DNA of 64,000 nucleotides from Stratiolaelaps scimitus (GCA_019614645.1 JABWDB010000003.1:25195001-25259000), one strand, 5' to 3'. Positions 35,054 to 48,582 are shown, counted from the stretch's first letter. Program-made: numbers and translations. Notes: a model not told the origin generated them from the letters alone.

Positions 35054-36370
35054 CACCGTTACAGAGTACACTGCCCGATTAGTCCAAGTGTTTACGTCAT
35101 GTTCGCCTTGCGTCAGTACTGCAGTGTACCTAGATCGGAGCCCTGCACTTCCTGTAAAATTCTACTATGTTCCGTTACGCCTGTAATGGTCGCCTCGTTC
35201 AATTATCTCGTTGTTACTATGCCTGTAGTTATCTCCTCCATGTTGACGTTGTGTACCGATGTGTTGCGATGCCCATAGGCCACTGATAGTGGTGACTCTT
35301 CGATCCCGTACCGTCAGGGCGCAGTGGGGCCCTGTCTGTTTGGACAAGAAGCAATACAGGGTGGCCCGCAGTCCGTTTCTAGCATGTTCTCTAGGCAACG
35401 AACTGCTGCAATGCATCCATGTATATATAGATGTATGTATGCGCGTACGTACGTATTTGCTCGTGAAGCGGCTGCTTACAATGTCTGCTGTCTTTCGTAT
35501 CTCGGCCGCGGGCGACATTCTCGTCGAGAGGGCGGAGCTGTTCTGAGGAAAACGACTGCTCGGGCGGTCTCGCGCACGCAGGCCGTATGGCCAACAAGAA
35601 ATCGTACAATGACTAAGGCGAGCAGAGCATAGGGTTCATCAATGGCGGCTAGACGGCGATCGCCGACGACCAAGCACGTCATCGGGAGCTTCTTGGGTCG
35701 GGCACGACACCGACGAGATAAGTGGCATCGAGCCTATTGCTCACATGGCTTTACGTCGGTGGAGTTAGCAAGATTAGTGTACTTGCCATCTCGACAATGG
35801 GTGCGCATCCTGAGCACCGGGGTTAGTTGCACTACGAGTCGAAATGAGAACGCCAGAAGATTCATTATTTGATTTGAATAGGCATTTGAAGATGGAGACA
35901 AATATCACAGGACAATCAAGAGATACTGCGATCTATGTATCGCACATCTCAAGCTTGGAGCCCTCCGGAGAGACCTCCACTTTAAAATTGCAGTCAGTTA
36001 CGCGGACGTCGAGATACGGAACAATGTTTGCTGTCCTAGACCAAGTGTTCAGTAACTATCGAAACAATAAGTGATGACGTGCTCAAAAACTGTCTTGAAA
36101 GATCGAGCTAAAATATTAACCATCGGGATCAACCCTTCAAAATGCGCAGATGCTTGCTAATAACGTGTTATTGGGATTCGTATCAAAGCAAAATTCCTAG
36201 CACACACAAGATCTAGAAAGGATTTTTGATATCCGCCCAAGATGACCTGTCACAATGGTGTCATGGTAATTCGCACGTTGCTCGTGTAGTATCCTATAAA
36301 TGATAATAACGATGCCTTTGGCTCTGACGGTTTCGCGACCTCGAAGCCAGTCGCAAATAGGTGGTCATTA
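35054..36370. other. Intergenic sequence with GC-rich island
   Basis: About 35270-35850 is GC-richer and open on both strands in several frames. No splice-consistent model or domain was found. Confidence 0.4.
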
Positions 36371-36379
36371 TTTTTGGTG

Positions 36380-36700
36380 TTGTTCACAGACATCTAGCTG
36401 AGGCCGACATCGTTAACCAAGCCCATAAACACGGAATTTCTATGACCTCATCATTATCGTCATCGAGCGCAATCCGCAAGTCCGCAGAGCAACAACATTT
36501 TCGGTGCGATATGCTTCGTTGATACCAAACACGAGTCCCCATGCAGCCTTACATCGTTCACCATTTTGGCAGCTTCTGTAGGTGGCCTTGAAGACTGCGT
36601 CCAGATCAAATCGAATAAATTAATATATAATATAATGTATAACATCGCTCCTTGGGGGGCACTAACGTTTCAGTACTGGACAGATAGCTGGTTGTCAGCA
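36380..36700 (-). pseudogene. LINE reverse-transcriptase fragment (jockey/CR1-like)
   Basis: The - strand frame reads VSAPQGAMLYIILYINLFDL, equivalent to the VPQGS...LFxLYINDL block of LINE reverse transcriptases, then AAKMVNDVRLHGDSCLV, the position of the ADD catalytic motif, now HGDS. Three frames share the remaining similarity, so it is frameshifted. It probably belongs to the same element as the endonuclease fragment 1 kb upstream in its reading direction. Confidence 0.62.
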
Positions 36701-37741
36701 AAGCGACAAATTTTGAGGTGAACTACAAGTGATTATCAATTAACCCTACACGGATACTAAACGTGTGATAAGTTTTTCGTAATTGATACTATTGACATTT
36801 GAACGTCTCCGCTAAGTAATCGTATTTCAAATTGTTTCTTAGGCCGGCTCGATAGTATTCAATAGTAGTATTCGTTGAACACGTATTTTATCCTTAACCA
36901 AAAGTTTAATGTTGCCTATTCAGCAATATAAGCCAACGAAACACAATTCGCCGGGGTCACTGAGGACCATAGAGGAGTCACGAGTCAATCGGAATTGTTC
37001 CAGCTGGATCACTGGTTGGCACAATTCGCTCGCGTGTATACTGCAATTATTATCAATTCGAAAGTCGATAATGATAAATCAAAAAACCAACTAGGACGAT
37101 TGAGTGAACACTTTTTAATTAATTCAAGCCAAATGTAGCTCTATTTATTCAAGGGTTACTTTCACAAAATACCACAACTTATTATAATGTTGTTCTCATT
37201 ATGTGCACACATTTATACATCTCTACCTTATTACCACGGCGCAGTTTTACTATATGTCGGCAATACTATTTCTCGCGTACACTTCTGGCAGTACGAAATA
37301 GAAAAGCATTATGAGTCAGTTCATTCGGTCTGGGCAACGGCGAAAGCCGGCACGACGACTGCTCAATCCAATGTTACAATTATTTCTTCCATTCATCAGT
37401 CATCTGGAAGGTACGCATGGCACACACCTGGTGTTTACACAACCTCAATCGCCTCAACATGCTGTGCAGGAGGATGCCTCGATATCGTACAGCAGCGGGT
37501 AAGCCTGGAAATGACTAAGCGTTTGTGAAGGTATATCATGTAGCAATCAGGCGTTTAAGGCACAATAAGATAGCGCAAAATATTGTGCCGTAAACCAATG
37601 TGGCAAACTGGAATAATTGCACGATGTGCGGTGTCACAATGTATGAGAAATGACTTTTCCACGGGACACAGACTAGTGTAGTGTCTATGTTTTTATGTAG
37701 CCGCTTTAGTTAGTAGGTTAGTTAGACAGCTTTGATTTTCA

Positions 37742-38240
37742 TTATTTGCTCACATTACTCACATAATTAAATACGTTATTATTATTATTACCCTTTAAGA
37801 GATTTTCATCATGACCGATGTTTTCTCTATGGTTTGTTTCGCGCCCATCGGGACGAGTTACTTCGTCAATCAATTGGTGAAGTCCATCAGTGATGCAAGA
37901 ATTTAAAAATGTGGTTTCCATAGACCATGGATTTTGAAGGGTGAGATTAGAGCAGTCGATATTAGGCAGATTAAAATTTCCCAAAATTATGACGGGTCTG
38001 GCTATATCACACAGGTAGTCCAGTAACGTACATCCATTGTCAATACGCGCCTTACACAGTATTACCTGTGTTGCTGGCGTAAATGCACATCAGTCGAGTA
38101 AAATCCTGCTTGTAATATAGATCCAGGGCCACTCCCTCTATCCGGCACGAGGCCTTAACTTCACAACACTTCAAATTATTTCTTACACAGATCTGGCCTC
38201 CTCGGAGGTCTCCGTCACATCGGAAGACATTATGTGGATA
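37742..38240 (-). pseudogene. LINE endonuclease fragment (jockey/CR1/L2-like)
   Basis: Two blocks in different frames: RCDGDLRGGQICVRNNLKCC through EGVALDLYYKQDFTRLMCIY, and ILGNFNLPNIDCSNLTLQNP through DGLHQLIDEVTRPDG. These are the mid and C-terminal parts of an APE-type LINE endonuclease. The catalytic GDFN is GNFN here. Premature stops lie between the blocks. Confidence 0.75.
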
Positions 38241-38639
38241 GCTACAAGATTATTCTCTATTTGATATGCTTTCAACACACTATTTTTTTAACTGAACGAA
38301 CACCAGCATTTCGACCCAGTAGTTGAACTAAACAATTGCCAGTATTTCATTGACAACGTGTACAATACTACACCATTATGACTATACTATAAAAAATATG
38401 TGACCATTATGTTGTCATTCATCGACTATGATTCCGTCGCTCGCTGCCTGGAGTCTCCGACTAAACCAGCATAAGTTAGCTCAGTTTCGCTCATTTGTGT
38501 ACTTACAAGTACAGGTAATAATGCTATTATTTGAAGTCGGCCATCATCAGGAACATGCTTGCTTACTTGCTGTTTTGTGCAAGTCCCAATTTTAGTCAGT
38601 CGCAGTGAGCCTTCACCGAGGACATGATGCAGTGCTCTG

Positions 38640-38900
38640 ACTTCAGCAGATTACAAGACGTTCATCTTGTTGCCGAGTCCGACAACGGAGCGGCAACTTC
38701 AGCTCCAGCCGTCTATGCCTCGGAGATAGCCAGTTCCTCTATTTCTTGATTTTGCCCCTTGTTCTCGCTGAACCACTCAGCGTCTGCATGCGCCCGACAA
38801 TAATCCATCTACTCGGTTCTATTGATCCGGTCTTACTTGTGCAATATCTAGATACGTTTCTGGTACCTCTCGTAATTAGCGAGTGTGTCAGCAAAAACGC
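38640..38900 (-). pseudogene. Possible LINE ORF1 remnant
   Basis: A single - strand frame interrupted by five or six stops still reads as coiled-coil-like protein (AHADAEWFSENKGQNQEIEE). It lies 5' of the endonuclease fragment in the same orientation, where ORF1 would be. Weak on its own. Confidence 0.3.
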
Positions 38901-40220
38901 TCGGGCTAGCTAAAATATTCAATTCAATACGAGTGATTCTACGTATAAATACTACGTAGTAATTATGTAATTAGTATTAGTATTATTATTATTATAAAAT
39001 TAAGCCCCAATATTATATTTTTTTTCTATATTAGAGCAAGGCGGCAGCCCCAACGACGTGTGCACCTTAGCCAGACTAGCTATAGCCACATGCGTAGATG
39101 TGTAGCAAAGATTCAGCAGCGGTGACGTCTCCAATAGACGCTGGAATCGAAGGGAGAGGAACGAGAGGTAAGCGGAAAATGTTCGAAGGCCTCAGTTTTG
39201 ATACTCGTTTGAGAACATATAGTTGATCGCAAATCAACAGAGCGTCCAATTGTCTTGTGCAGAAATGGCTACGAGTCTAGTCCTGTTCGCTTCATAGAGC
39301 ATGCTGCTGCTGGTCATTAAACAATGATGTAGTATAATTTCTCACTGAATTAGCCCTCTCAACATGTGCGCTTTCTATGAATGAAATTCATACCGCCTTC
39401 GATTATACCACATATAACAAAAATGGCTATTCGCATCTCGAACATAGTATTTCTTTCACGGAAGATACACGGTGTTAGAGTGACTCAGAGGAAAATCGAA
39501 TCCTTTGAAATCATAACTACATTCACATATGCAGGAACTGGAATACTTGCCTGAACATGAACATGATAACTGAGAATTTTCTTTTTACAATATTTAGTAT
39601 GATGAAGAAATCGACATTTCGACAATGGACCTGTTCTCAATGTAACCAACAAAGCGTTAGAACGCACTTTGGTTTACACTACCTTTCGATATTATTTATC
39701 TAAATTGCCTTCGAAGCGCTTGAAATTGATTATACAACAGAATTCTAATTAGGAGCATGTTTGCAATGTCGCTAATACCACAACATGGATACTTGCACTA
39801 TTTGACACGGGTTCAGTTAAAAATGATCTCGTCGCACGTGTTCAAGGTCATGGTCGAACAACCATCTATCGTGTCTCCTCTTAGTCGGCACCTGTTATCT
39901 TATATCGTTGTCCATCTGTTTCTATTTGCAACCTTAGAATACAACCGAACGATGTTACGCTTTCTTGCAGTAATGTGATCATTTGCAACAAGCATTATCC
40001 CACTTCTGTAAAGATTCATCTAAGGTTGAGTATACATCTCACCAGGTCAGAGCGGCTGAAAAGCCTCGGTGGAGATAGTGTTTCATTCAATTGTTGCACC
40101 ATAGTTGTTAACAAGCAATTTCTTCGCATTGTCACCATCATAATAAATATCATATGAAATAAGACACGTGTGAGATACGTAATATCGTAGCTCCGTCAAC
40201 GTTCTTTGTTCTCGATGATA
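38901..40220. other. Intergenic sequence, no supported gene
   Basis: AT-rich, with an ATT-rich tract near 38970-38995. Nothing recognisable. Confidence 0.5.
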
Positions 40221-40222
40221 GG

Positions 40223-40306
40223 ATCTCTTCTCTCTCTCTCTCTTTACATATATATATATATATATACAGAGAAAGAGAGAGATATTATATATATATATAT
40301 ATATAC
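40223..40306. repeat. Compound CT-AT-GA-AT microsatellite, self-complementary
   Basis: (CT)n at 40223-40243, (AT)n at 40246-40266, GA-rich at 40268-40282, then (AT)n at 40284-40306. The CT and GA blocks are complementary around the first AT block. Confidence 0.85.
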
Positions 40307-40798
40307 ATGGTCTATAGTGTTTTACGATGAACGGTGGTAACTCCTATTCTAACACCACTTGTCGTACGTGTTGGCGTTGATATTCGTTTTGCGGTTATGT
40401 CGCTTTTAGCTAGTTGCTATGCACAGGCGCTCATATGTATGGAGTTGTCTCGCGTTCGCATTAGACTAACCTATTATGGGTTGTTCTATCCAGCTAAATC
40501 TTCCGACATGAGCACAATCGTTCTCGTATGCGTCTATCACGATATATCATTCTCACAACAACAGTTGCACCTCCACCAACAACAACATCCACATTCACAA
40601 TACGTTGACTCTGGCTACCGATTAGGCTATTCCCTGACGATGCCTGAAGGATTCAGATGAACTTTTTCCACGCTCGCTAGCTCAGCCCGCTTGTCGCGTC
40701 CATGTAGCTAATAAATTTGTAAGGTGCCCCATAGCCCGTTATATAGTTGATGAGCCGAAAATGCAACATAACTAACTCCCTTCACTTAATGTCAGTCG

Positions 40799-40930
40799 AT
40801 GGATACAAACAAATCTCGCCGTGATGACGAGACCCGAATGGCGGTCGACAACGGCAACGCTCAAGCAGACTACGCGACCGCTGGAGAAGTCCCCTCGAGG
40901 ATGACGAACATATTGAACTGTCATTTACGG
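40799..40930 (+). CDS. Candidate first coding exon, unknown product
   Basis: From an ATG at 40799 the frame encodes a hydrophilic, protein-like start (MDTNKSRRDDETRMAVDNGN) and stays open to 41071. The codon mix looks coding, but no strong splice donor is visible (best guesses are weak, near 40931) and no family is recognised. Confidence 0.15.
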
Positions 40931-41332
40931 GTCGGTGTGTGCGTCTGTCCTGTAGACGGGTCGACTGATCGAGTGATACAATCCACGATCACAAATCAAC
41001 GATACGAACAGCGGCACCGATGTCACCTGCTTTCCATTGCCTTTAGCGTACGAAAATGTTACATTGGATGAAATATGGGTGTTTCTCAGATGCGTTCGCA
41101 TATTGTTTGATGTTTGTTGTAGTGGAATAATAGTAATAATAATATGATTAACAATACGTTCACTGTAATCGCCTAGCTAGCGTTTCAACGGAAGTTAATC
41201 TGACTAATTCGAAGGACTTCGAAGTATTGGATCAGTAATCTGAATTCTTCGCCGGCACTCAGAGCAGACAGTCGCCGTAATCGCCGAGGAGGCAAGGAAC
41301 AAAGTTTGGATAAATAAACTGGATCTGTCCCG

Positions 41333-41420
41333 GCTCGCTGGTTCAAATCCTGGCGTGGTTGGCCTCTGGTAGGTGTGAGACTTTTCACACCATGCAGCAT
41401 TTTTCACAAGTGCGTGTTGA
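41333..41420 (+). repeat. tRNA-like SINE fragment, second family (candidate)
   Basis: GGTTCAAATCC at 41340-41350 is an exact B box, followed by a non-tRNA body (GTGAGACTTTTCACACC, itself a hairpin). No acceptor stem or A box forms a cloverleaf, so it is not a tRNA gene. Confidence 0.35.
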
Positions 41421-41900
41421 TAGAAAAAAGATGATTTGTCAGTATTATTATAATTATTATTATATGCCAAAGTTGTTTCACGTAGCTGCGTACGAGTTAC
41501 ACAACATGGTTACAGGAGAAATATATATAAATAAAGAACAAGGCGCGTATTATACGCTCTAGCTTCGGTTGTCATGGGTCATGCGTCACCCATCACCTGT
41601 GGCCTTTACACTCAGCTGACGATTCGTTACCTTATTTTTTTTATCTCGCCTCTTTTCAAGTCATCCACGTTACGTTGCTTACAAACATCGAAAAGTGATA
41701 AAATAGAAATGCCGACCGAAAAGAGCTTCTGGGGCGTGGGGGAAAAATACTATTATATATAAATTGAGGAAGATGCATATGGAGGTGAAGCTCTAAACTA
41801 GACACATACTACCTGGTGCCTAGATCCAAAGACACAGGAACGGTCCCTTGATCGTGTTGTACCTCGCCAATCCAGCGGCTAGTTGGCAATGCACTTCTAT

Positions 41901-41992
41901 CATATATATATATATATGGGGAAGATTTAGTCCACCTTGACTAACATATACAAATTGTACATATATTGTACAATATATATATATATATATAT
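41901..41992. repeat. Two (AT)n tracts with a TTGTACA inverted repeat
   Basis: AT tracts at 41901-41917 and 41971-41992, with TTGTAC repeats between them. Confidence 0.8.
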
Positions 41993-42035
41993 TCTATCCA
42001 GGCTAATAAATATATTTATCCCGTCTGATCTTTGA

Positions 42036-42245
42036 GGCCGGTTAGAGTGCTCACCTGCTACTCAGGATCTTCCAAATGACGACAAGACGTTGATTAGACC
42101 ACGATGTTACCGTCCCAGAGCCTGGGAATGTTGGGCTCGTTGTTGACTCTCAGATGTTTTCTCATAACGCTTTACCAGTGCCCTTCGTGTGTCTGCCCTG
42201 TGCCAGGGGTGTGTGTATATGTGAAGTTGTGTATGATAATAGGTG
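42036..42245 (+). repeat. Possible tRNA-derived SINE
   Basis: GGCCGGTTAGAGTGCTCACC then TGCTACTCAGG resembles the D-arm and anticodon arm of a tRNA. What follows is unrelated and ends GT-rich. No second copy seen here. Confidence 0.28.
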
Positions 42246-43165
42246 GAGAAATGAAGTGAAGCATTAACAACCGATCAGCCCTAGATTCCTCGTGGTACCT
42301 TGCCGTGGCGGAGGTCGTTGGGAATACCCCGTTGACGGCAAATTCGTCGTTGTGAACTTTACACGTACACCGGCAAAACGCTGGACCTACCAACGATGTG
42401 GAACCCGCAGGCAGTAACACCTCTTCAGTATGTTGCCTTTGGAAACTTATCGATGCAGGGACGATTTGCAACGGACGGTCCCGACGGCCGATGCAGGTGC
42501 TCATAAAGAAGAACCCGAGTGGAACAAGATGAAGGATCGCCGTTCATTAGCACATTGACAAAGGGTGGATGCGAACAATGCAGTTTGTCCTGTTGTTGCT
42601 GCTGCTGCTCCTCCTCGAATCAACATTTTTCTTGTTTTAGTAAAACACCAATGGAACGAGGGCCTCATGTGAAACACCTCTACTGAACGATCTCTTTCGA
42701 AGAACATTACACGGCTACAATCATTATGCACCTGTATTGAAACACAGTCTACTGAAAAAATCACACAGAATTACGTGATTCGAGTGAGCCACATTTGATA
42801 GATATTATTCGACACCTCTGTACTTTAGACGTCGACATTATTTGACATTCGTGATTCAGATAGTAAACGCATGCGAAAGACAAGTTAAATAGCCAGACCG
42901 CTTACTTTTTATTTGAACCCTTATGGGTTAACAAACAAATGATGCAATTGTTCATGAACCATCATAATACACCGACTTAGCCCTCACCTATGATTAGCTT
43001 TTACTGCCTCAAGGTAGGAAGTCTATCTTGCTCCATTCGATTATCGTGCCTGTAACAGCGGTAACAGCAGCACTTCCTCGTTGTACAGAGTGTCCAAGAT
43101 AGATTTACCAGCGCGCGGGTCTCCAAACACCGTTTCAAGTCCTTCGTATACTCCTTATAACAAAT

Positions 43166-43245
43166 TAAAGGTAAAGGTAAAGGTTTATTGGTGTATTGAA
43201 GGAGCTGCAATTTGACAATGCTTAAGCTCTCTTATATGTCACACG
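43166..43245 (-). repeat. SINE-like repeat, copy B (3' part)
   Basis: On the - strand it reads ACATATAAGAGAGCTTAAGC, then ATTGTCAAATTGCAGCTCC, then CAATACACCAATAAACC, ending in tandem CTTTAC units. This is the same family as copy A, truncated at its 5' side. Confidence 0.7.
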
Positions 43246-43249
43246 GCAG

Positions 43250-46200
43250 AGGGACAAATATTTACTACTGTTTTTTATCTAATCAAACTTTGATTGATCG
43301 AATGACAGAAATGATCGAATTGCCAGTATAAGGCAGCAAGCTCAAAGCGCCAGTGGAACCCTCCTTCATGTTAAACATATATGAATTGTTTGGACACTTC
43401 GAATATAGGCCAATACTTTTTCCAAAGGATCTGCATTGCTACATCGAACAATTTCGTTCCATATCTTCTTCCGTGAACAATCGAAGAACAAATTAATTTT
43501 TTCGTAATTTTTTTTATCTGTAGCTGTGTCTATCTAACGCATCGCCTTTATTGTCTTTTGCTGCTGAAGAGACTCCAGCCCTCTTTCCATCAGGTATTTC
43601 TCGACACTCACTTCTATGATGGTATCACTCTGAGAAATCCGTGTCGGGAGAAACAAATCCACACCTCCCCGAGGCCAGGTACGGCAGGATTGCATAGACG
43701 TTGAACGCCCGCCAATGACCAGGAATGGAACTTGTTTGGCGTTTGATCGTCTCGAAAAACAACGATGACACATGACATGATTCAAGTAAGTGTTTTCTGA
43801 GGAAAAACAAACTCATTGACACCTTCTGGGCTTCCTGTTAGCCTGTCTCATGTCAGTGACACCGTAGACGAACCCTATTAGTATATTAATGCATGATGGA
43901 TATTTTTACGAGGAGTAGAATTTCGGTGCGGTGTTGGACAACGGTCGATAGAGATGATCTCAGTAGAAGACGGCAGACAACTGTTGACAGAGAAAAACCG
44001 ACGCGAATAATGAACAGGTGACAGACTTAACGTTTGAACAGACAGCGACGAATTCAGGTATATAATTAGTATTTATTTGTGTTTCAAAAAAATACAATGG
44101 TTTTGTACGAACGTCTGATATAGAAATCACAATGAGTAGTTATAACAATTGCACCTTCTCCGCGAGACTGCCTAGAGAAGGTACAGCAGCACAATTCTAA
44201 AGAATCGACAGTATGTGTATGATTCAGCCAACAATGTTCACACGGGCAGGTACTAATTTCGTTAGCTACCAAGCTATGCAGGTTAGGCAAATAGATCGAT
44301 AGAGAAGCAAGCAGGCAGACACAATACATAACCTAGATGTTGGATCTGGTCGACTGACGTCTGTAGGTGCCTGTCTGTATGAGTGGTATCTGGTCCGGTT
44401 TATTTGTTTGTTGCATTCGTCATTGCCGTTTGCTGTAGTCGTGACAGTAGCGACTACAACAAATATCGCAGTATACAGTGTCACAGTCAGCAGATGAAAT
44501 GCGACTTTGAGAGTTAGTCGTGTATATGTTGGCATATATGTACGCATGTATGTTCGTTTCTTTTATTCTCTGATGGGCGGGTAGAATGGCGCGAAGGGGT
44601 TGCGCCGTCAGAAAGCTTCACCACCCCAAGTATCTAGTTGGCTCTTTGATAACAGAGCCGAGCGGGACATCGCCACCTGTACCGACATCTGGCTTTGGCC
44701 GCACTCTGACTATCAGTGCAGCGAGCCTGTCCGTGCGTCCTGACTATGGGCGGTTATTCCTGTTAAAGGATCGCCGGGCCCTTCTCCGGTGTGGGCCTGA
44801 TCCGGGATAATATCATGGCCGCACAGACGGGGCGTCGTCGGTCAGGCATCACCAGCAGCCGCACTGGTAACAACAACAGCGTGTTAACTGATACAGTATG
44901 TCAGTGTCGCTCGCTACATATTTACTCTAGGTCTACTCCACTCTCTGGCAACACTCAGCCCCCCCCCCCCGTATCTCCGCTTGTTTCCTATGTTTTCGTG
45001 TTTGCGCGCATGTTACGCGAAAGTATGCAAGATCAACGCGAATTTTGATGGTCAGATTGTTTAGCAAATATGACTTCGGAAGGTGAATTGGAAATGATGG
45101 ATGTGACGTGGAAATAAATCACTGTCAAAACATTTAAAGACAACAAATTTGAACTCGTTGACGATAAGTATCCCTTCTGTTTTCGTGGGCTCGCTGGACT
45201 TGAATCGGATCTGCAGAAATTACCGGTTCCTTCTCGAGCAGCGATTTTTCGAGCGAATTCGAAGTGCTCAACTTTCTCGCATGAAAGAAATGACCCACAT
45301 ATGTGCGCGGGTAGAATATTAATGACATTAATTATATGACATAATTTTCGATTATCGGTGATTTATTTGCGTTACGTCCTCAGTAGATTAACATTGGTGC
45401 GTAAGCTTTGACCGCGTCAAGGCACGCCATAACTTATGGTTACCCTATGAATGCAAAGCTCACTGATGGACGGAGATAGACTAGCGATCTCACTCGTGCA
45501 CGTCCTCACACTGCGTTGTGGCGAATTTCACGTGTTAGCGTCACAGATTCTACAGGTCAGAGAGCCCGTCGGCTGGCCCCGAACACAGCCGTTGGGTAAA
45601 TAGCCTGAGTTACACATCTGTCACGCGAAGACAATGGTCAACGCAGCCAAGAATCACCAAACCCTGAATACGAATGTAACAAGACACTGTAGCAAGAGCA
45701 ACAGGACACACTGTGTCGAGAGTTGCACTGAATGGGATTGACAACAACGCAACGGTTGAACAAATTGTGAACTACATCACAGGTGTCGTTCACCCATCTA
45801 TTGATGATGATAATGATACCGATGATGACGATTTCCACCGCAGATGACAACTGTAGGATATTTACATATCGTTAATATCATATATATACTTCCTTTTAGT
45901 CTCACATGTTGAATGGCTATATGTCAGAGCTGGGTTTTGATATATATATATATATATTGAATTGTATTTGAAGCAGAAATAGACATGGCGTCCGCATGAG
46001 CTGCCAGTTTGGCAATACTGACCAATGAAAAACAAAATATAAGTGTTCTTTTTTAGCAGTATCATTTGACAGTGAGCGAATATCCTCTCTACCTGGTACT
46101 GTGGCTAATATTTAAAGAGATATTTCCGAGTGATGTGCGCAATTCTCTAGGCGAGGCTTTTGTTTTCATTTTATCCTATGTTGCTGCTCTTTCTAAATGG

Positions 46201-47600
46201 TACACTTACCAGGTACTTAAAGACCTTTCGATACTTAACGAGGCTACCACCGTAGACCGATCCGAGAATGGACAACCCTATCGATGTTCGTTGCCGTGAG
46301 CAGTGCTACGAGGTAACGTTACAACTACCCAGTAGTCGACGCGATGGAGGCGATAGATATGGGTGACTTGGGATATATGTTCAAACTTGGCAATTGTAAT
46401 TGTATTTTCTTAACGGGGAATTGATAGAATAAATATATATCGAACTACACATAACGCATAAGTGAAGGAAAGCGGTACGTTCAGTTTTCGTGCTTTTAAT
46501 AAATCCCGTTCAAGATCCGTTTTTCGACTCTAGAATACCTTTGTACTGCCTCAAATGGAGGCCATAATATATTATATATCGAGGTAACATCTTCTCCTTG
46601 TTGTTCTACGCTCATTATTGCGACGTTGGGCAAGTCACTAATCATCAGCCACCGCTGCCAACTGCTTCTGTCACGGTCATGACCTTTCTAGCTCGATCTG
46701 CCTACCCTCTGGCCCTGATTTCGGGGTGCAACAGCGCACTCCTGTCAAGTCTGGACAAATGTCACACTGTCGAGAAAGGGGCATGCCACCTTATAATGTA
46801 TATTGTCGTCGTTTCGATTTCCTAATGTGAACAGTGCATGAATATTCTGTCTTGACGACGCGGTGTCGTCTTTGGTGTGGGACGGTTGAAATCTCTCGGT
46901 AACAATACACACACCGCTATGGGCAATCCTGCCTGGGTGACGCGGTAAGAACCGAGTTCAAATGAATTATTCTAAGTGCAGAACGTGTAGTATTCACAAT
47001 TCCCTGATGGTCAAATGTGACATGATAAATTGATACGTTGGCTTCTATTTATTGTGTTTTTTTTATTGAGTACCAAGCGGAAAAATCCATATTGAAACAC
47101 AGCCACGTTATGATACGTGTTCCAACATCGGGAACAACTCAGAAAACCCCACCCTATACACTATATCAGTAGAACAGTAATCAGACAACAAACAGAACTA
47201 TAGGAGCAACGACTAGTATTATAAGAAGCCATGTTGTTATTCTTGTCCGGTTCTCTGCGGTTACCTACCTCCATTCCTTCTAACCACGATGAGAACAACG
47301 GCAGCTGACCACTGAGCGGTCAAGCGATTAGTACGATTAGTATCCCCCCATTGCTTCACTACGCATAATAGGATATGTATTATCGTTCACTGTGCATAAT
47401 AGATAGATAAGTAGATTTAAGGATGAACTGATTCGTATAACAGATACATATACATGTAGCAGCTGAAGTACCAATCTCGGCAGGCAAAACACGATACGAA
47501 TGCGGCCGTTTCGTTTCGCCAATTTCAATCGATAGCATAGGTACGTGTCATTTAATAGTACGCATCAGTGGAACTTAATGCTTCGAGCCATTTACCCTCG
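43250..47600. other. Intergenic sequence, no supported gene
   Basis: A GC-rich patch at 44580-44960 contains a C homopolymer of about 13-14 bases near 44960; open frames there match nothing known. (AT)n at 45940-45958. The rest is AT-rich without recognisable features. Confidence 0.45.
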
Positions 47601-47620
47601 TTGGCGTCCAGCGGAACGAT

Positions 47621-47878
47621 CTAAATCGGCAAGATGCAACGTATAGGAATGATTTGAATGAATACCACTTTCTCCAAAGGCGAGCCACTCTGACCGCCTT
47701 CCGTGGGTCTGTCATTTAGTTCAGCCTTTCTATCGAATTTAGGTGTAAAAAACGACTTTAGGCAGGCAGCTAGATCTCGTTCCGTATGTGGCACATGCTC
47801 GGGTCGCCCGGACACCTTGCCGGGGTCGTTTCCCTCAACTCTCATTTGAAACCGCTGCCCTGTTGAGAATGGATTCAT
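47621..47878 (-). CDS. Candidate short coding frame, unknown product
   Basis: Eighty-five codons from ATG at 47878 to a stop at 47621. The first 70 residues are hydrophilic and protein-like (HTERDLAACLKSFFTPKFDR); the C-terminal 15 are hydrophobic and may be intron read-through. No family recognised. Confidence 0.15.
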   Translation of the reverse strand: MNPFSTGQRFQMRVEGNDPGKVSGRPEHVPHTERDLAACLKSFFTPKFDRKAELNDRPTEGGQSGSPLEKVVFIQIIPIRCILPI

Positions 47879-48582
47879 ATATTTGACAATTTGTCATTTT
47901 ACTGGTGCTATTCCTACAGGACAATAACATCAAGAACAACAACAACAACCTTCGTCAGTTAAATGGGTCATCATTATGATTATCACTGCCTAGTAGTGCG
48001 TATGTCTCTAATCCTCGGCTGATATAATCCGTAAGCCATTTCCATTCTATCCAAATACTATGTATGTGTGAGCAGTTCCTCCAAGAGAATCATATTAATA
48101 TCGTACGCGCTAACGGTCGTTTACTCAATGCTTGCCTTGCGTCAGTAGTAACAGGCCTTTTCGAAATCTCTCTTTCCGAAATAGGCCGTGTACACATATG
48201 AATATCCGCCAATACGACCTATGGCCACCAAGCCAACGCCCGGTATGAGAATCTGTCGTTCACCTAGCCAAATAATGACACAGGTTTAGCTAACAAACCG
48301 ACAATCCTATGTCTATATCTGTGACCTGATGACTGAGTGAGTGACGTGTGTCGAAGACGGAGAAGTGCAGGAATTGGAGGCCTCAGTTATCTATCAAGGA
48401 AAGGGGTGACCTATCGTTCCATATATGTCAGAGCCTAAATCCCTTTCATGGCGCCTTCGAGTTAATGACTGTTAGTGCCAGTCGGTTAAGTACACTCAAC
48501 TCGGGAACTGTTGTCCTTGCTAGGATGTGCAACGTAATTATTAGACACCTAACAACACGATTTTGGCGATTAGCTAAATCAC

